Source of the DNA: Sphaerotilus uruguayifluvii
GTDB taxonomy: Bacteria; Pseudomonadota; Gammaproteobacteria; Burkholderiales; Burkholderiaceae_C
Assembly (NCBI RefSeq): GCF_013294065.1
Contig: NZ_JABSNM010000002.1
Location: 1 to 64,000, forward strand
Length of the DNA: 64,000 nucleotides
Direction: 5' to 3'
Of the stretch, positions 30,766-38,686 are shown piece by piece. The notes beneath the pieces are model-generated. The model was not told the origin of the DNA. It ran no database searches and worked only from the letters and a program-made list of their open reading frames with translations. Made by a program: the position numbers and the translations under genes. The stretch's first letter is position 1; each line of letters starts with the position of its first letter.

Positions 30766-30969
30766 CTACTGCCCCGAGGCTCTGGGCACTGCCGCAGGGT
30801 CGTTTAACGCGACCACTGCGCCAGGCATGTGCAGGTTGCCCAGGCTGATGACGTTGCCGTTGCCCGTGATGTTGAAGACGGGCGTCACTGTCGGCATGGC
30901 ATGGGGAGCGGGTGTGGCAGTCTGCATGAGCTGCGAGATGACGCCATGCAGGTCAGCGGGTGAAGACAT
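30766..30969 (-). CDS. Small prophage protein with GNGNVISLGN motif
   Basis: 67 residues from ATG 30967-30969, preceded by a near-perfect AGGAGG ribosome binding site 6 bases ahead, so it is very likely expressed. The middle reads PVFNITGNGNVISLGNLHMP, a Gly-Asn-rich beta-type motif that recurs in proteins of otherwise unrelated architecture. It is leftmost in the prophage, downstream of the repressor on the same strand (61 bases), so it may be expressed in the lysogen. It uses a TTA leucine codon inside a TTAACGC site (30804-30810). Function unknown; a lysogenic-conversion or exclusion role is only a guess. Confidence 0.7.
   Translation of the reverse strand: MSSPADLHGVISQLMQTATPAPHAMPTVTPVFNITGNGNVISLGNLHMPGAVVALNDPAAVPRASGQ
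30804..30810 (+). promoter_or_regulatory. TTAACGC site 1
   Basis: TTTAACGCGA on the plus strand, near the 3' end of the small leftmost gene. One of seven copies in the prophage; see the finding on these sites. Confidence 0.4.
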
Positions 30970-31030
30970 GGTTTTCCTCCTGAGTTCATTCGGGGCTGAA
31001 ATCTACCGCCAGGAGGTACCGCATAGAACC

Positions 31031-31597
31031 TTACGCGGGGGAAAACGTGATCATCCTCACGACAAACGCCCTGTTGATGGGGCCTTCTGTCTCGTAGATC
31101 AGCGAAATCAGCTCGGCATGCTTGTCCGGGGACAGCTGCTTCTGGGCCACTCGGAGGCCCTCCTCGACGGCAGCAATGGCGTCCTTCAGGCGCTGCTTGT
31201 CCAGACCTCCTGTGGCCTTGATGACGTCGGCGCGCAGTCGGGGCTCCCGTCCCGTGGCAAGCCAGTCGACGGTCACGCCCTTGGCTTGTGCCATCGCCAC
31301 CAAGTGATCCATGCCAGGCTTGATGCCTCTGGTCAGGTACGCGCGAAGGCTCGACTCTGCAACCCCTGTGGAGCGTGAAAAGGCTGCGACTGAGTCCTCC
31401 CCAATCAGCTCCAGCAGGCGATCACGGACGTTCTTTTCTGGCGTGAGAAAGGAACGCTCCTGAGCCGGTTCGCTCTTTGCGTTCTTTTCGACTGTAAGTT
31501 GTTGATTTTTCAAGGTTTTTTGGCTGTTGATGGGTCTTGGTGCCCACGATGACAAAAGAACGGGGTGCCTTGGCGCAAAAAAGGACTTGCATCCCAT
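31031..31597 (-). CDS. Prophage repressor (C1/Xre-type)
   Basis: 188 residues from ATG 31595-31597. An HTH lies at about residues 67-92 (EDSVAAFSRSTGVAESSLRAYL), followed by SMART-like spacing typical of Xre repressors (HLVAMAQAKGVTVDWLATG) and a helical C-terminus; no peptidase domain is present, so RecA-triggered self-cleavage is unlikely. The first ~50 residues are low-complexity and unlike the family, so a downstream start is possible, though no codon with a good ribosome binding site was found. It faces left, divergent from the Ner-like gene, as Mu c does. Confidence 0.8.
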   Translation of the reverse strand: MGCKSFFAPRHPVLLSSWAPRPINSQKTLKNQQLTVEKNAKSEPAQERSFLTPEKNVRDRLLELIGEDSVAAFSRSTGVAESSLRAYLTRGIKPGMDHLVAMAQAKGVTVDWLATGREPRLRADVIKATGGLDKQRLKDAIAAVEEGLRVAQKQLSPDKHAELISLIYETEGPINRAFVVRMITFSPA

Positions 31598-31624
31598 CAC
31601 TTTTTGCGGGATAGTTCATTCACC
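31575..31624. promoter_or_regulatory. Early promoter/operator region
   Basis: Between the repressor and Ner-like starts are an inverted repeat GCAAAAA (31575-31581) / TTTTTGC (31601-31607) and a rightward promoter-like pair TTGCAT (31587-31592), 17 bases, GATAGT (31610-31615). The -10 would put the transcript start close to the ATG at 31625, which has no Shine-Dalgarno, so the first message could be nearly leaderless. Tentative. Confidence 0.35.
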
Positions 31625-31900
31625 ATGAACATTAACGCACAAACGACCGAAGCGACAGAAGACGCCGACCTGCTCGGCGATCGCCTGCGTCTGCGCGGGC
31701 AGTTGGCGCTGTTGGGGTGGCCCAGCCTGCAGGCTTGGGCGGTTCATCACCGCTTTGATCCCACTGCGGTTCACCATGCGCTCCGCACTTGGGCCAGACC
31801 TCGCAAAGACGGGCGCCGCCCTCACGGGAAGGCTTCGTCAGCCATCATCAGCAGCCTGCGTGAAACGCTGGCTGATGGCCGTAGATTCAAGGTGAACTGA
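31625..31900 (+). CDS. Ner/Cro-like early DNA-binding protein
   Basis: 91 residues from ATG 31625-31627. A helix-turn-helix pattern spans LALLGWPSLQAWAVHHRFDPTAVHHAL (about 27-53), followed by a basic segment (RPRKDGRRPHGK). It occupies the position of Mu ner, between the repressor and the transposase gene, and likely represses early transcription after induction. It ends 2 bases before the transposase start. A TTAACGC motif lies within its third to fifth codons. Confidence 0.65.
   Translation: MNINAQTTEATEDADLLGDRLRLRGQLALLGWPSLQAWAVHHRFDPTAVHHALRTWARPRKDGRRPHGKASSAIISSLRETLADGRRFKVN
31632..31638 (+). promoter_or_regulatory. TTAACGC site 2
   Basis: ATTAACGCAC at the very start of the Ner-like gene, inside the divergent control region of the repressor. 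Confidence 0.4.
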
Positions 31901-31902
31901 TC

Positions 31903-34155
31903 GTGGCCGAATGGTTCACCCCCCAAGAGCTGGCTGGTCTTCCTGGTATGCCGGGATCGCCACAGAAGGTTCGAGATCGTCTGCAAAAAATTTTGGACGC
32001 AGACCGCAAAAAGTGGCGGAAAAGGGTCGGTACAAAGGCGATCGAATATCACATTGACCTGCTGCCCGCAGAAACCCGCGCCTACCTGGCCGAGCAAGAA
32101 CTTGTCGCGGTGGCCGCCCAGCTCTCCGAGCCGACGCGTGCCACGCTGGCTCTGCCAGCGCGTGCCGCGCCCACGCCTGCTGTGGCACCTGCGACCGATC
32201 GGCGCGAGCTGGTGAGTGTCGAATCTCCGGTGGCGCGCGCCACGACCGAGCAGCGAGCCATCCTCACCGCGCGCAAAGTCGTCATCGGCCACATCGAGCG
32301 CCTGGCCAGAGATCAGGGATGCAGCACCCGTGCGGCCTGCACGGTGTTTCTCTCCAGGGCTCGATCGGGCGATCTGTCCACCGAGGTGCTGGGGGTCTTG
32401 CGCCGCACGCAGGCGCCGCAGGGCCGGAAATCTGCGGATGGCCTGCCCAGCCTGCCGACGCTGCAGCGCTGGATCGGACTGAAAACCCAGCGCGGCGCCG
32501 ATGCACTGCTGCCGGCAGATACCTCCACGCCGGATTTCACTGAACGGCCCTGGCACCCCGTGGTACGCACGCTGTACTGCCGGCCGCAGAAACCCACGGT
32601 CCGCTCGGTCTACGAACAGATGCAGGTCGAATGGCGACCCGAGTGGGGTTTCCCGCCCGGCGCACCGGCCCCCAGTTACCAGCAGGTGCTGCGCTATCTG
32701 CAGAAGCTGTCCGAGTCGGACAAGATGCGTGGCCGCTACCAGGGTTCGGCCCTGCGGGCGAAGAAGTTCTATCAGCACCGTGATGCCGAGGGACTGCAGC
32801 CCTGGGATCTCGTGCACGCCGACGGCTGGAATACCCACTTCCGCGCACCCCACCCGGTGATGGGCGAGCCGGTGACCTATGAGGTCTGGCATTTCCATGA
32901 CGTGGCGACTCGCTACGTCACGCCGATGAGCATCGGCCTGACCGAGAACACGGACGTGATTCTGGACGGGCTGAAGGAATGCATCCGCTTCGGTGGCGTT
33001 CCTGCCGTGCTGCAGACCGACTCGACCCGTTCCATCAAGAACGACCGGGTGAAGTCGGAGCAGTTCGACGGCCTGGCCTCGCGGCTGGGCCTGGAAATCA
33101 AGCATCCGGCCGAGGTCGGAAACTCGCAGGCCAACGGCATCGCCGAGAACTTCAATACCTGGCTCGACCGGGAATCCCGGGCGCTGGCGACCTACCAGAA
33201 CCCGAAGGGCATGGACGAGCTCGCCTACAAGCGGGTCGGCCGGATCTACAAGGGCATGACGAAGGCGCGCCGCGCCGGCGATTTGGAGAGCGCCCACGCG
33301 CTGAAGCTCCAGGCCCAGAGGGAGGGGCGCGGGCTGGTCTTCGAGACCTGGCAGCAGGCCTGCGACTGGATCCACGCCTTGGAAGAGAAGTGGAACAACC
33401 ACCCCCACCGGTCTCTGCCCAAGGTGCGTGGTGCCGACGGCCGCAGGGTCCACATGACGCCTGCCCAGGCGCTGCAGGCCGCTCGCGTCGCGGGCTGGTC
33501 GCCGGTGGTGATGACCGAGGATGAGCTGCGTGATGCCTTCCGGCTGCACGTCATCAAGACGGTGCGCCGCGGTGCGGTCAGTGCCTATGCCGGCCAGCGT
33601 TACCGCTGCATCGAACTGGATCACCTGGAAGGCACTGATGTGCTGGTGGCGATCGACGCCGACGAGTACCGCCACGTCTGGATCAAGCACCTGGACGGCC
33701 GGCTGATCGCGCGCGCCGAACTGGTCGAGGCCTCCGGCTACATCACGCAGACGCTGGCCGACGCGGCGCGCGAGAAGCGCGCCTCTGCGCAGATCCGCCG
33801 GCGCGAGCGACAGATCGAGCAGATCGAGCAACGCACCGCGCCCCCTGCTCTTGAGCACCACGGGGGGGAAGTGTTCGAGATCCCGACCGACCTGGTGCAG
33901 CAGCGCCCGGAGCTGGAAGTCGTGGCCCGCGTGGCCGAGGTCGTGCCCCAGCAGGCCCCCGACGAGCCCGAGGGCATGGACGACTTCGACCGCTACTGCC
34001 TGCAGTTGGCCCACGAGCGCAAGGCCGCGAAGGTGGCGCAGGAGCAGGCCGAGCTGGCCGAGATGTCCGCCCGCCTGGAGCGCGAGCGCCGCGAGGCCGG
34101 CGAGTCGACCGGGGACTACATCCGCCCCGCGATGGGCGACTTCGATTTCTATTGA
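31903..34155 (+). CDS. MuA-type DDE transposase
   Basis: 750 residues from GTG 31903-31905 with AAGGTGA ahead. The N-terminus (EWFTPQELAGLPGMPGSPQKV) is the MuA-type winged-helix end-binding domain. The RNase-H catalytic core carries Asp307 (LVHADGWNTHF), Asp373 (VLQTDSTRS) and Glu415 (ANGIAENFNTW). Next comes a beta-barrel Mu-C domain with TPAQAL and CIELDHLEGTDVLV, then a charged coiled C-terminus that would contact the B protein. It catalyses strand transfer for lysogenisation and replicative transposition. Somewhat longer than Mu A (663). Confidence 0.93.
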   Translation: MAEWFTPQELAGLPGMPGSPQKVRDRLQKILDADRKKWRKRVGTKAIEYHIDLLPAETRAYLAEQELVAVAAQLSEPTRATLALPARAAPTPAVAPATDRRELVSVESPVARATTEQRAILTARKVVIGHIERLARDQGCSTRAACTVFLSRARSGDLSTEVLGVLRRTQAPQGRKSADGLPSLPTLQRWIGLKTQRGADALLPADTSTPDFTERPWHPVVRTLYCRPQKPTVRSVYEQMQVEWRPEWGFPPGAPAPSYQQVLRYLQKLSESDKMRGRYQGSALRAKKFYQHRDAEGLQPWDLVHADGWNTHFRAPHPVMGEPVTYEVWHFHDVATRYVTPMSIGLTENTDVILDGLKECIRFGGVPAVLQTDSTRSIKNDRVKSEQFDGLASRLGLEIKHPAEVGNSQANGIAENFNTWLDRESRALATYQNPKGMDELAYKRVGRIYKGMTKARRAGDLESAHALKLQAQREGRGLVFETWQQACDWIHALEEKWNNHPHRSLPKVRGADGRRVHMTPAQALQAARVAGWSPVVMTEDELRDAFRLHVIKTVRRGAVSAYAGQRYRCIELDHLEGTDVLVAIDADEYRHVWIKHLDGRLIARAELVEASGYITQTLADAAREKRASAQIRRRERQIEQIEQRTAPPALEHHGGEVFEIPTDLVQQRPELEVVARVAEVVPQQAPDEPEGMDDFDRYCLQLAHERKAAKVAQEQAELAEMSARLERERREAGESTGDYIRPAMGDFDFY

Positions 34156-34176
34156 GGTGAGCCCTCAATGAAAAAG

Positions 34177-34200
34177 CCCGGCCACCGCGAAGTGGCCGGG
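34177..34200 (-). terminator. Strong hairpin after the transposase gene
   Basis: CCCGGCCAC, 6-base loop, GTGGCCGGG: a perfect 9-bp stem in the 94-base gap between the transposase and B genes. The A-run (34171-34175) is on the left, so the T-tail of an intrinsic terminator exists only for leftward transcription; the right side reads ACAAAAAA. For the rightward operon it may act as an mRNA processing or attenuation structure. Confidence 0.6.
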
Positions 34201-34249
34201 ACAAAAAACCCCCCAGAGGGGATTCAACGTAAGAGAACCGAGAGTATCC

Positions 34250-34990
34250 ATGAAACGACACTTCGTCCGAACCGAAAATCTGGCCCGTCTTGAGGCCGGT
34301 ATTGCGAGCTTGGCCGTGCGCGGCGCCCGCGAGGCCTCCTGGCTGCTGGTCACCGGCCGGCCTGGCGAGGGCAAGACGACCACGCTGTACCACTGGGGTG
34401 CGGCGGAAGCTGCGGTCTACCTGACGGCCGTGCAAGGCATGACGCCGGGCCGCCTGATCGCGGCGCTGGCTGAACGCATGGGCATCCCGCAAGGGCGCAC
34501 CATGGAGACGGCCATCGGCGCCCGGCTGGTGGCCAGCCAGTCGGCCATCATCCTGGACGAGTCCGGGTTCGCCTTGGATGACCGGGCGGCCTGCCTGGAG
34601 CGGCTGCGCGGCATCACCGACAAGTCGGGTACGCCGGTGATCCTGATTGCCATGCCGCAAGACGTGTGGCGCTTCGGTCAGCACCAGCAGATCAGCAGCC
34701 GCATCTTCAACTGGGTCGAGTTCGCCCCGGCCAGCGTCGCGGATGTGGCCGCCGTCTGCCAGCAGCTGGCCGATGTGCAGATCGAGCCGGATCTGGTCCA
34801 GCGCATCCATGCCGAGACCGAGGGCCGCATGCGCTCGGTGCTGAATGCGATTGCCCGGATCGAAGGTGTCGCCCGCGCCGCCAGCAAGACCCGCATGGCC
34901 AGCGCCGACATGCGCGGTGCGCTGTGCGAGGACTACCGGCGCGGCCGCCAGGTCCTGTCGCGCGTCAGCCGCAAGGGAGGTGAGCTGTGA
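34250..34990 (+). CDS. MuB-type AAA+ target-selection ATPase
   Basis: 246 residues. Walker A GRPGEGKT (36-43) and Walker B IILDE (100-104) mark an AAA+ ATPase; the sensor region reads VILIAMPQDVWRF. It lacks the long N-terminal HTH of Mu B, as in the D3112/B3 group. It should coat target DNA, stimulate the transposase and confer target immunity. Its stop overlaps the next gene's GTG start. Confidence 0.88.
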   Translation: MKRHFVRTENLARLEAGIASLAVRGAREASWLLVTGRPGEGKTTTLYHWGAAEAAVYLTAVQGMTPGRLIAALAERMGIPQGRTMETAIGARLVASQSAIILDESGFALDDRAACLERLRGITDKSGTPVILIAMPQDVWRFGQHQQISSRIFNWVEFAPASVADVAAVCQQLADVQIEPDLVQRIHAETEGRMRSVLNAIARIEGVARAASKTRMASADMRGALCEDYRRGRQVLSRVSRKGGEL

Positions 34991-35250
34991 ACACCCCCCA
35001 GAAGCCGATCCGCTCGATTCGCCGGCCGGCCCGGCTCGAGCTCAACAACGCGGGTGCCTGGCGCATCCTGATGACGATCGACGCCACTGACCCCCAACAG
35101 GTCGCGGATGTCAAGCGCGTCGCCGCCGAGATGGGCCAGGTCTACGCTGACCTCGGTGGTCGCATGGTCTGGCGCCTGTACGCCCCGATCGATCAGAAGG
35201 TGCAGGCGTACTGGGAGCCTGGCAGCGGCTGGAGGGACGTGACGTGCTGA
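34987..35250 (+). CDS. Small phage protein, unknown
   Basis: 87 residues from GTG 34987-34989, coupled to the B gene stop (GTGA). Two Arg/Pro-rich turns at the N-terminus (IRSIRRPARLEL) precede an alpha/beta pattern. No recognisable domain. It lies in the early operon and its end overlaps the next start by 7 bases. Confidence 0.65.
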   Translation: MNTPQKPIRSIRRPARLELNNAGAWRILMTIDATDPQQVADVKRVAAEMGQVYADLGGRMVWRLYAPIDQKVQAYWEPGSGWRDVTC

Positions 35251-35903
35251 TCCCTCTGCTGACCCCGTCCACCGTGCAGCGTGCGGCCAGCGCGCCCGCC
35301 GTGATGCAGCCCCGGCCGAAGCGACCGCTGCGCACCCGCGCCTGGTGGGTGATGCGTGCCATGCCCGTCTTCAGCATGCAGGACCTGCTGATGACCTGCG
35401 CGACCTCCTCCGATCTGGCTGCGCGCAACAACCTGAACCGCTATCTCGCGGCCCTGCTGCGTGCTGGCGTGCTCGAGTCGGCGCCGGCTCTGCCTGGACA
35501 GCCGCCGGTCTGGCGCCTGGCTCGCGACCTCGGTCCGTTGCCGCCGTCGGTCAGCCACAGCGGCGAACTGACCGATCCGAATCCGCTGGTGGCACCGACC
35601 CGGCCCGCCGTCAGCGAAGCCGCGACGGCCTCATCGGGTGCGGCTGCGACGCGCAACCGAGCCCAGGTGCTCGAGGCCTGCCGGAAGTGCATGCCTGCGT
35701 GCGTCGACGATCTCTGCCGTGAGACCCAGCTCTGCCCTACCGTGGTGCGCCGCCATCTGCGTGCCCTGGAGCTGCGCGGCGAGGTCTACCGCATCCCCAG
35801 ACCGATCAGCACCGACCCCGACCTCTGGATGGTCGCCACCACCGATGCCCAGCGCCGCGCCGCCGCCGAGCGCGCAGCCCAGCCCGCCAAGACCCGGAAG
35901 TGA
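35244..35903 (+). CDS. Winged-helix-like early phage protein
   Basis: 219 residues from GTG 35244-35246. Two predicted helical modules, one at ~38-75 (FSMQDLLMTCATSSDLAARN) and one at ~138-185 (CVDDLCRETQLCPTVVRRHL, then ALELRGEVYRI), each read like winged-helix/ROK-type DNA-binding units joined by a Pro/Ala linker. The second unit resembles the short HTH protein encoded next (…GEVYRI in both), suggesting duplication. Probably regulatory; target unknown. Confidence 0.6.
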   Translation: MLIPLLTPSTVQRAASAPAVMQPRPKRPLRTRAWWVMRAMPVFSMQDLLMTCATSSDLAARNNLNRYLAALLRAGVLESAPALPGQPPVWRLARDLGPLPPSVSHSGELTDPNPLVAPTRPAVSEAATASSGAAATRNRAQVLEACRKCMPACVDDLCRETQLCPTVVRRHLRALELRGEVYRIPRPISTDPDLWMVATTDAQRRAAAERAAQPAKTRK

Positions 35904-35914
35904 TGAGGATGACC

Positions 35915-36226
35915 ATGACCCAATCCAACCCCATGATCCGTGCCGATGTCCTGCGCAACCGTCTGGCCGTCTTCGAGGCCCTGATGGACATTCAGCCGGC
36001 GACCAAGTACGAGCTGGCCGAGGCGACGAAGCTGTGCGTCGGCAGCGTCCAGGGGCACCTGTTGGCGCTCATTGACGCGGGCGAGGTCTACCGCATCGAG
36101 GGGTCGCGCGGCCAGCGTGCGACGCAGCCGGACCGGTTCCGCGTCGAGCTGAACGACGCCGCTCGCCGCGCTGCGGCTGCCCAGGCGCGCATGCTGCGCT
36201 CGCCCGCTGGAGGTGCTTCCGCATGA
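35915..36226 (+). CDS. Small HTH protein
   Basis: 103 residues from ATG 35915-35917, chosen over upstream GTG/ATG codons (35900, 35903, 35909) because GAGG lies 7-10 bases ahead. KYELAEATKLCVGSVQGHL and LIDAGEVYRIEG form a compact winged helix like that at the end of the preceding protein. Likely a DNA-binding regulator of the early region. Function not identified. Confidence 0.65.
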   Translation: MTQSNPMIRADVLRNRLAVFEALMDIQPATKYELAEATKLCVGSVQGHLLALIDAGEVYRIEGSRGQRATQPDRFRVELNDAARRAAAAQARMLRSPAGGASA

Positions 36227-36843
36227 GCGCTGCCGACCTCACCCACACCTGCGCGGTCTGCGGCGCCGAGGAGTCCCTCGACGCGCTGCTGATGCGCATG
36301 ATCGACGACGACGAGACCCGCCGGCTGCTGGCCGACGTGGTGACCTGGAGCCTGCCGCTGGGCGGCCAGGTCGTGCAGTACCTGCGCCTGCACAAGCCGG
36401 CCAAGCATGTGCTCAGCCTGGTCAAGGTCCGCAAGCTGCTGGCCGAGCTGGTGCCAGACCTGCGCCGCGGCGCCATCCTGGCCCGCGGTCGCGAGTGGTC
36501 TGTCTCGCCGGAGATCTGGCGAGACGCCTTCGCCGAGCTGCTGCGCGCCCGGGATCGGGGCCTGCTGGAGCTGCCGCTGCAGGGCAACGGCTACCTCTAC
36601 GCCGTCCTGGTGCGGCTGGCCGACCGCGCCGAGGGGGTGGCAGAGCGGGCCGTCGAGGTCGAGCGCCGGCAGGGCCGCGCTGCCGTGCCTGCCCCGGTGC
36701 CGGTTGTGCCGGCCCCGGCGGAGCCCGATCTGGCGCCGGTGCGCCGCGGCGTGCCCGAGGGCGTGCGGGCCCTGGCCGATCGGCTGCGCCGACCCGGCAC
36801 CGTCTCGACCAGCACCGCCCATGACCCGAAGGAGCCGTCGTGA
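36223..36843 (+). CDS. Phage protein, unknown, with N-terminal CxxC
   Basis: 206 residues from ATG 36223-36225, overlapping the previous stop. Begins with a CAVCG motif (10-14) and an acidic helix (DDDETRR), followed by a segment (about 50-150) with the helical pattern of replication-module proteins such as WSLPLGGQVVQYLRLHKPAK. A Pro/Val/Ala linker ends the protein. A similar conserved hypothetical is common in this position of transposable phages. No function assigned. Confidence 0.65.
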   Translation: MSAADLTHTCAVCGAEESLDALLMRMIDDDETRRLLADVVTWSLPLGGQVVQYLRLHKPAKHVLSLVKVRKLLAELVPDLRRGAILARGREWSVSPEIWRDAFAELLRARDRGLLELPLQGNGYLYAVLVRLADRAEGVAERAVEVERRQGRAAVPAPVPVVPAPAEPDLAPVRRGVPEGVRALADRLRRPGTVSTSTAHDPKEPS

Positions 36844-37253
36844 TGGCCACCCGCATCGATGTCACCCGCCGCCTTGACCAGGCGCGCGCCGCGATCCCGC
36901 CGGACTGGCGTGCTGTGCTCGAGCGCGAGATCAGCGCCGACCCGCGCGGCAAGCTGGGCCTGGCCGAGCGCATGGGCGTGAGCCGCGTCTACGTGAGCCG
37001 GGTCGCCACCGGCCACATCCCGCCCGAGCAGGTCAGCCCGAGATTCATCGCGCGCCTGTACGAGTCGCTGGAGGCCTACATCTGCCCGCACACCGGCCAG
37101 ACCATCGCCCCCAGCCTGTGCCGCCAGACCGCGGCGCGGACCTACGAGTCCTTGACCTTCGCCGAGGTCGACCAGTGGCGCGCCTGCCAGTCGTGCCGTC
37201 ACAACCGGCTGGCGGCTCTCGCCGGCCCGTCCGAATCGTCCCAGGAGAGCTGA
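36843..37253 (+). CDS. HTH protein with C-terminal Cys cluster
   Basis: 136 residues from ATG 36843-36845 (GTG at 36840 also possible), overlapping the previous stop by one base. An Xre-like HTH is visible at LGLAERMGVSRVYVSRVATG (~38-57). The C-terminal half has CPHTG, SLC and CQSCRHN: three spaced Cys groups that could bind Zn. Probably a phage transcription factor. Confidence 0.7.
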   Translation: MATRIDVTRRLDQARAAIPPDWRAVLEREISADPRGKLGLAERMGVSRVYVSRVATGHIPPEQVSPRFIARLYESLEAYICPHTGQTIAPSLCRQTAARTYESLTFAEVDQWRACQSCRHNRLAALAGPSESSQES

Positions 37254-37258
37254 GCATC

Positions 37259-37564
37259 ATGTCGATCGACCACCACAACCACGATGCGCCGGAGCTGCGC
37301 GTGCTCAGCCTGGTGCTGGCTTTCGCCGCCGGTGTCGCGACGATGGGCATCGCCTACAACCTGCAGGCAGAAGATCGCGTCGCCGACGCAGAGTCGACGG
37401 CGGTTCGTGCCGTCGAGGACAGCGAGCGGGCGCGCCGCATTGCCCACCAGGCGGTCAACCGCGCAGCGGAGTGCCTCGACGAGCTCGCGGTGGAGCGGGC
37501 GAAGTCGCCGGTCGCACCTGCTCTGCGCATGGTGCAGCCGAAGGAGGCTCGCCATGGCTGCTGA
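37259..37564 (+). CDS. Small membrane protein
   Basis: 101 residues from ATG 37259-37261 with AGGAG about 10 bases ahead. One transmembrane helix (VLSLVLAFAAGVATMGIAYNL, about residues 14-34) follows a short His-rich N-terminus (IDHHNHD); the rest is a charged helical tail. It overlaps gemA by 11 bases. Unknown role; a possible early membrane-active phage product. Confidence 0.6.
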   Translation: MSIDHHNHDAPELRVLSLVLAFAAGVATMGIAYNLQAEDRVADAESTAVRAVEDSERARRIAHQAVNRAAECLDELAVERAKSPVAPALRMVQPKEARHGC

Positions 37565-38069
37565 TCGCACGCACCACCGTCCCAGCACGCTCTCGATCGA
37601 GGTGCGTCGCCGCAACGGCATCAAGGCCATCAAGGCAGCTCAGCGCGCGCTGGATCTGGATGACGCCACCTATCGGGCGATGCTGGCCACGCTGACGGGC
37701 AAGACCAGCGCGACCGAGCTGAGCCTGGCGCAGATCGGCCGCGTGCTCGATCACCTCAACCGCGCAGGCGGTGTCAGCCCGAAGGCCAAGGCACGCGCCG
37801 CCGGGCGTACCCGTCCGGTGCCTGCGCAGGATCGCGCAGCGCTGATGGCCGAGGTGCACGGCTGGCTGAATGAGCTGCAGCGCATCACGGGCAAGGAGCA
37901 CACGCTGCGGTACGCCGATGCGATCGCCAAGCGCAATGGCTGGGGCGAGACGGTGGACCTGGTGTCACCGCAGGACCTGCATGCGCTGGTCGGGGCCCTG
38001 GCGCGCACTGCCCGGCACAAGGCCTACCAGGCGCATGAGCGACTGCAGCGCGAAGCAGGAGGTGTGTGA
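37554..38069 (+). CDS. gemA: GemA/gp16-family regulator
   Basis: 171 residues from ATG 37554-37556 with AAGGAGG ahead. The block IKAIKAAQRALDLDDATYRA followed by LATLTGKTSATELSLAQI is the signature of the Mu GemA/gp16 family (DUF1018). In Mu, GemA modulates host gene expression and DNA supercoiling. It is followed by the Mor-like gene as in Mu, supporting orthology by position. Confidence 0.88.
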   Translation: MAADRTHHRPSTLSIEVRRRNGIKAIKAAQRALDLDDATYRAMLATLTGKTSATELSLAQIGRVLDHLNRAGGVSPKAKARAAGRTRPVPAQDRAALMAEVHGWLNELQRITGKEHTLRYADAIAKRNGWGETVDLVSPQDLHALVGALARTARHKAYQAHERLQREAGGV

Positions 38070-38620
38070 TGCCCTCCACGAGTCCTTCCACACCGGTCTG
38101 GCCGATCACGCCCGAGCAGCTGCGGCACCTGATCACCTGCGTGACGCCCCGCGATCTGATCGATCTGTCTGAGCACCTGCCCGCTGGCACGGCCGAGATG
38201 GTGCGTGTGCTCGGGCGCGAGCATGCGGCCCGGCTGGTCAACAGCCTGCCGGGCGTGCTGATCCGCGTGCCGGTGGCCGAGAGCACGAACGAGTCGGGGC
38301 GTCGCCGGCGCGCCGAGCTGGGCCGGCTGCTCGGCGACGAGCTGGCGACCACGCTGTTCGGGGCCTATGGCGGCGAGACGATGCGTGTGCCCGTGCTGCG
38401 CACGCTGCTGGCCCACAAGCGCCGGCGCTGGATCTCGGCCGCCTACGACGCGCTGACCACCGGCCCCAGCCCCACCTGCTCGAGCCAGTACGACGCGATC
38501 AACCTGCTCTGCATGAGCCTGGCTGCGGCCGGGCTGACGATGACTGCCCACCAGATCGAGCGATCGCTCAATGAGGTGGCCCCAGACGCCAGCGATCTCC
38601 ATCAGCTGCGCCTGCTGTGA
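38069..38620 (+). CDS. Mor-like middle transcription activator with duplicated module
   Basis: 183 residues from ATG 38069-38071 (AGGAGG ahead), overlapping the gemA stop. Two copies of a Mor-type motif are visible: LGREHAARLVNSLPGVLIRVPV (about 48-69) and LGDELATTLFGAYGGETMRVPV (about 88-109). Mu Mor has one, of pattern LG.E.A..L...YGG..I.VP. After the second copy a basic helix (HKRRRWISAAYDAL) and a last HTH-like segment (TAHQIERSL) follow. Its place right after gemA is that of Mu mor, which activates the middle promoter. Assignment is by motif and position. Confidence 0.6.
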   Translation: MPSTSPSTPVWPITPEQLRHLITCVTPRDLIDLSEHLPAGTAEMVRVLGREHAARLVNSLPGVLIRVPVAESTNESGRRRRAELGRLLGDELATTLFGAYGGETMRVPVLRTLLAHKRRRWISAAYDALTTGPSPTCSSQYDAINLLCMSLAAAGLTMTAHQIERSLNEVAPDASDLHQLRLL

Positions 38621-38686
38621 GCCGCCACCGGCCTGCCGGGGTGGCAGGCCGGCATCCCGCTGAACTGAACGACGAAGGAGGCCATC

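Noticed and set aside
31903-34155. Long minus-strand frame (31822-34014) opposite the transposase
   Set aside because: Shadow; the plus strand has the DDE residues and MuA N-terminal domain.
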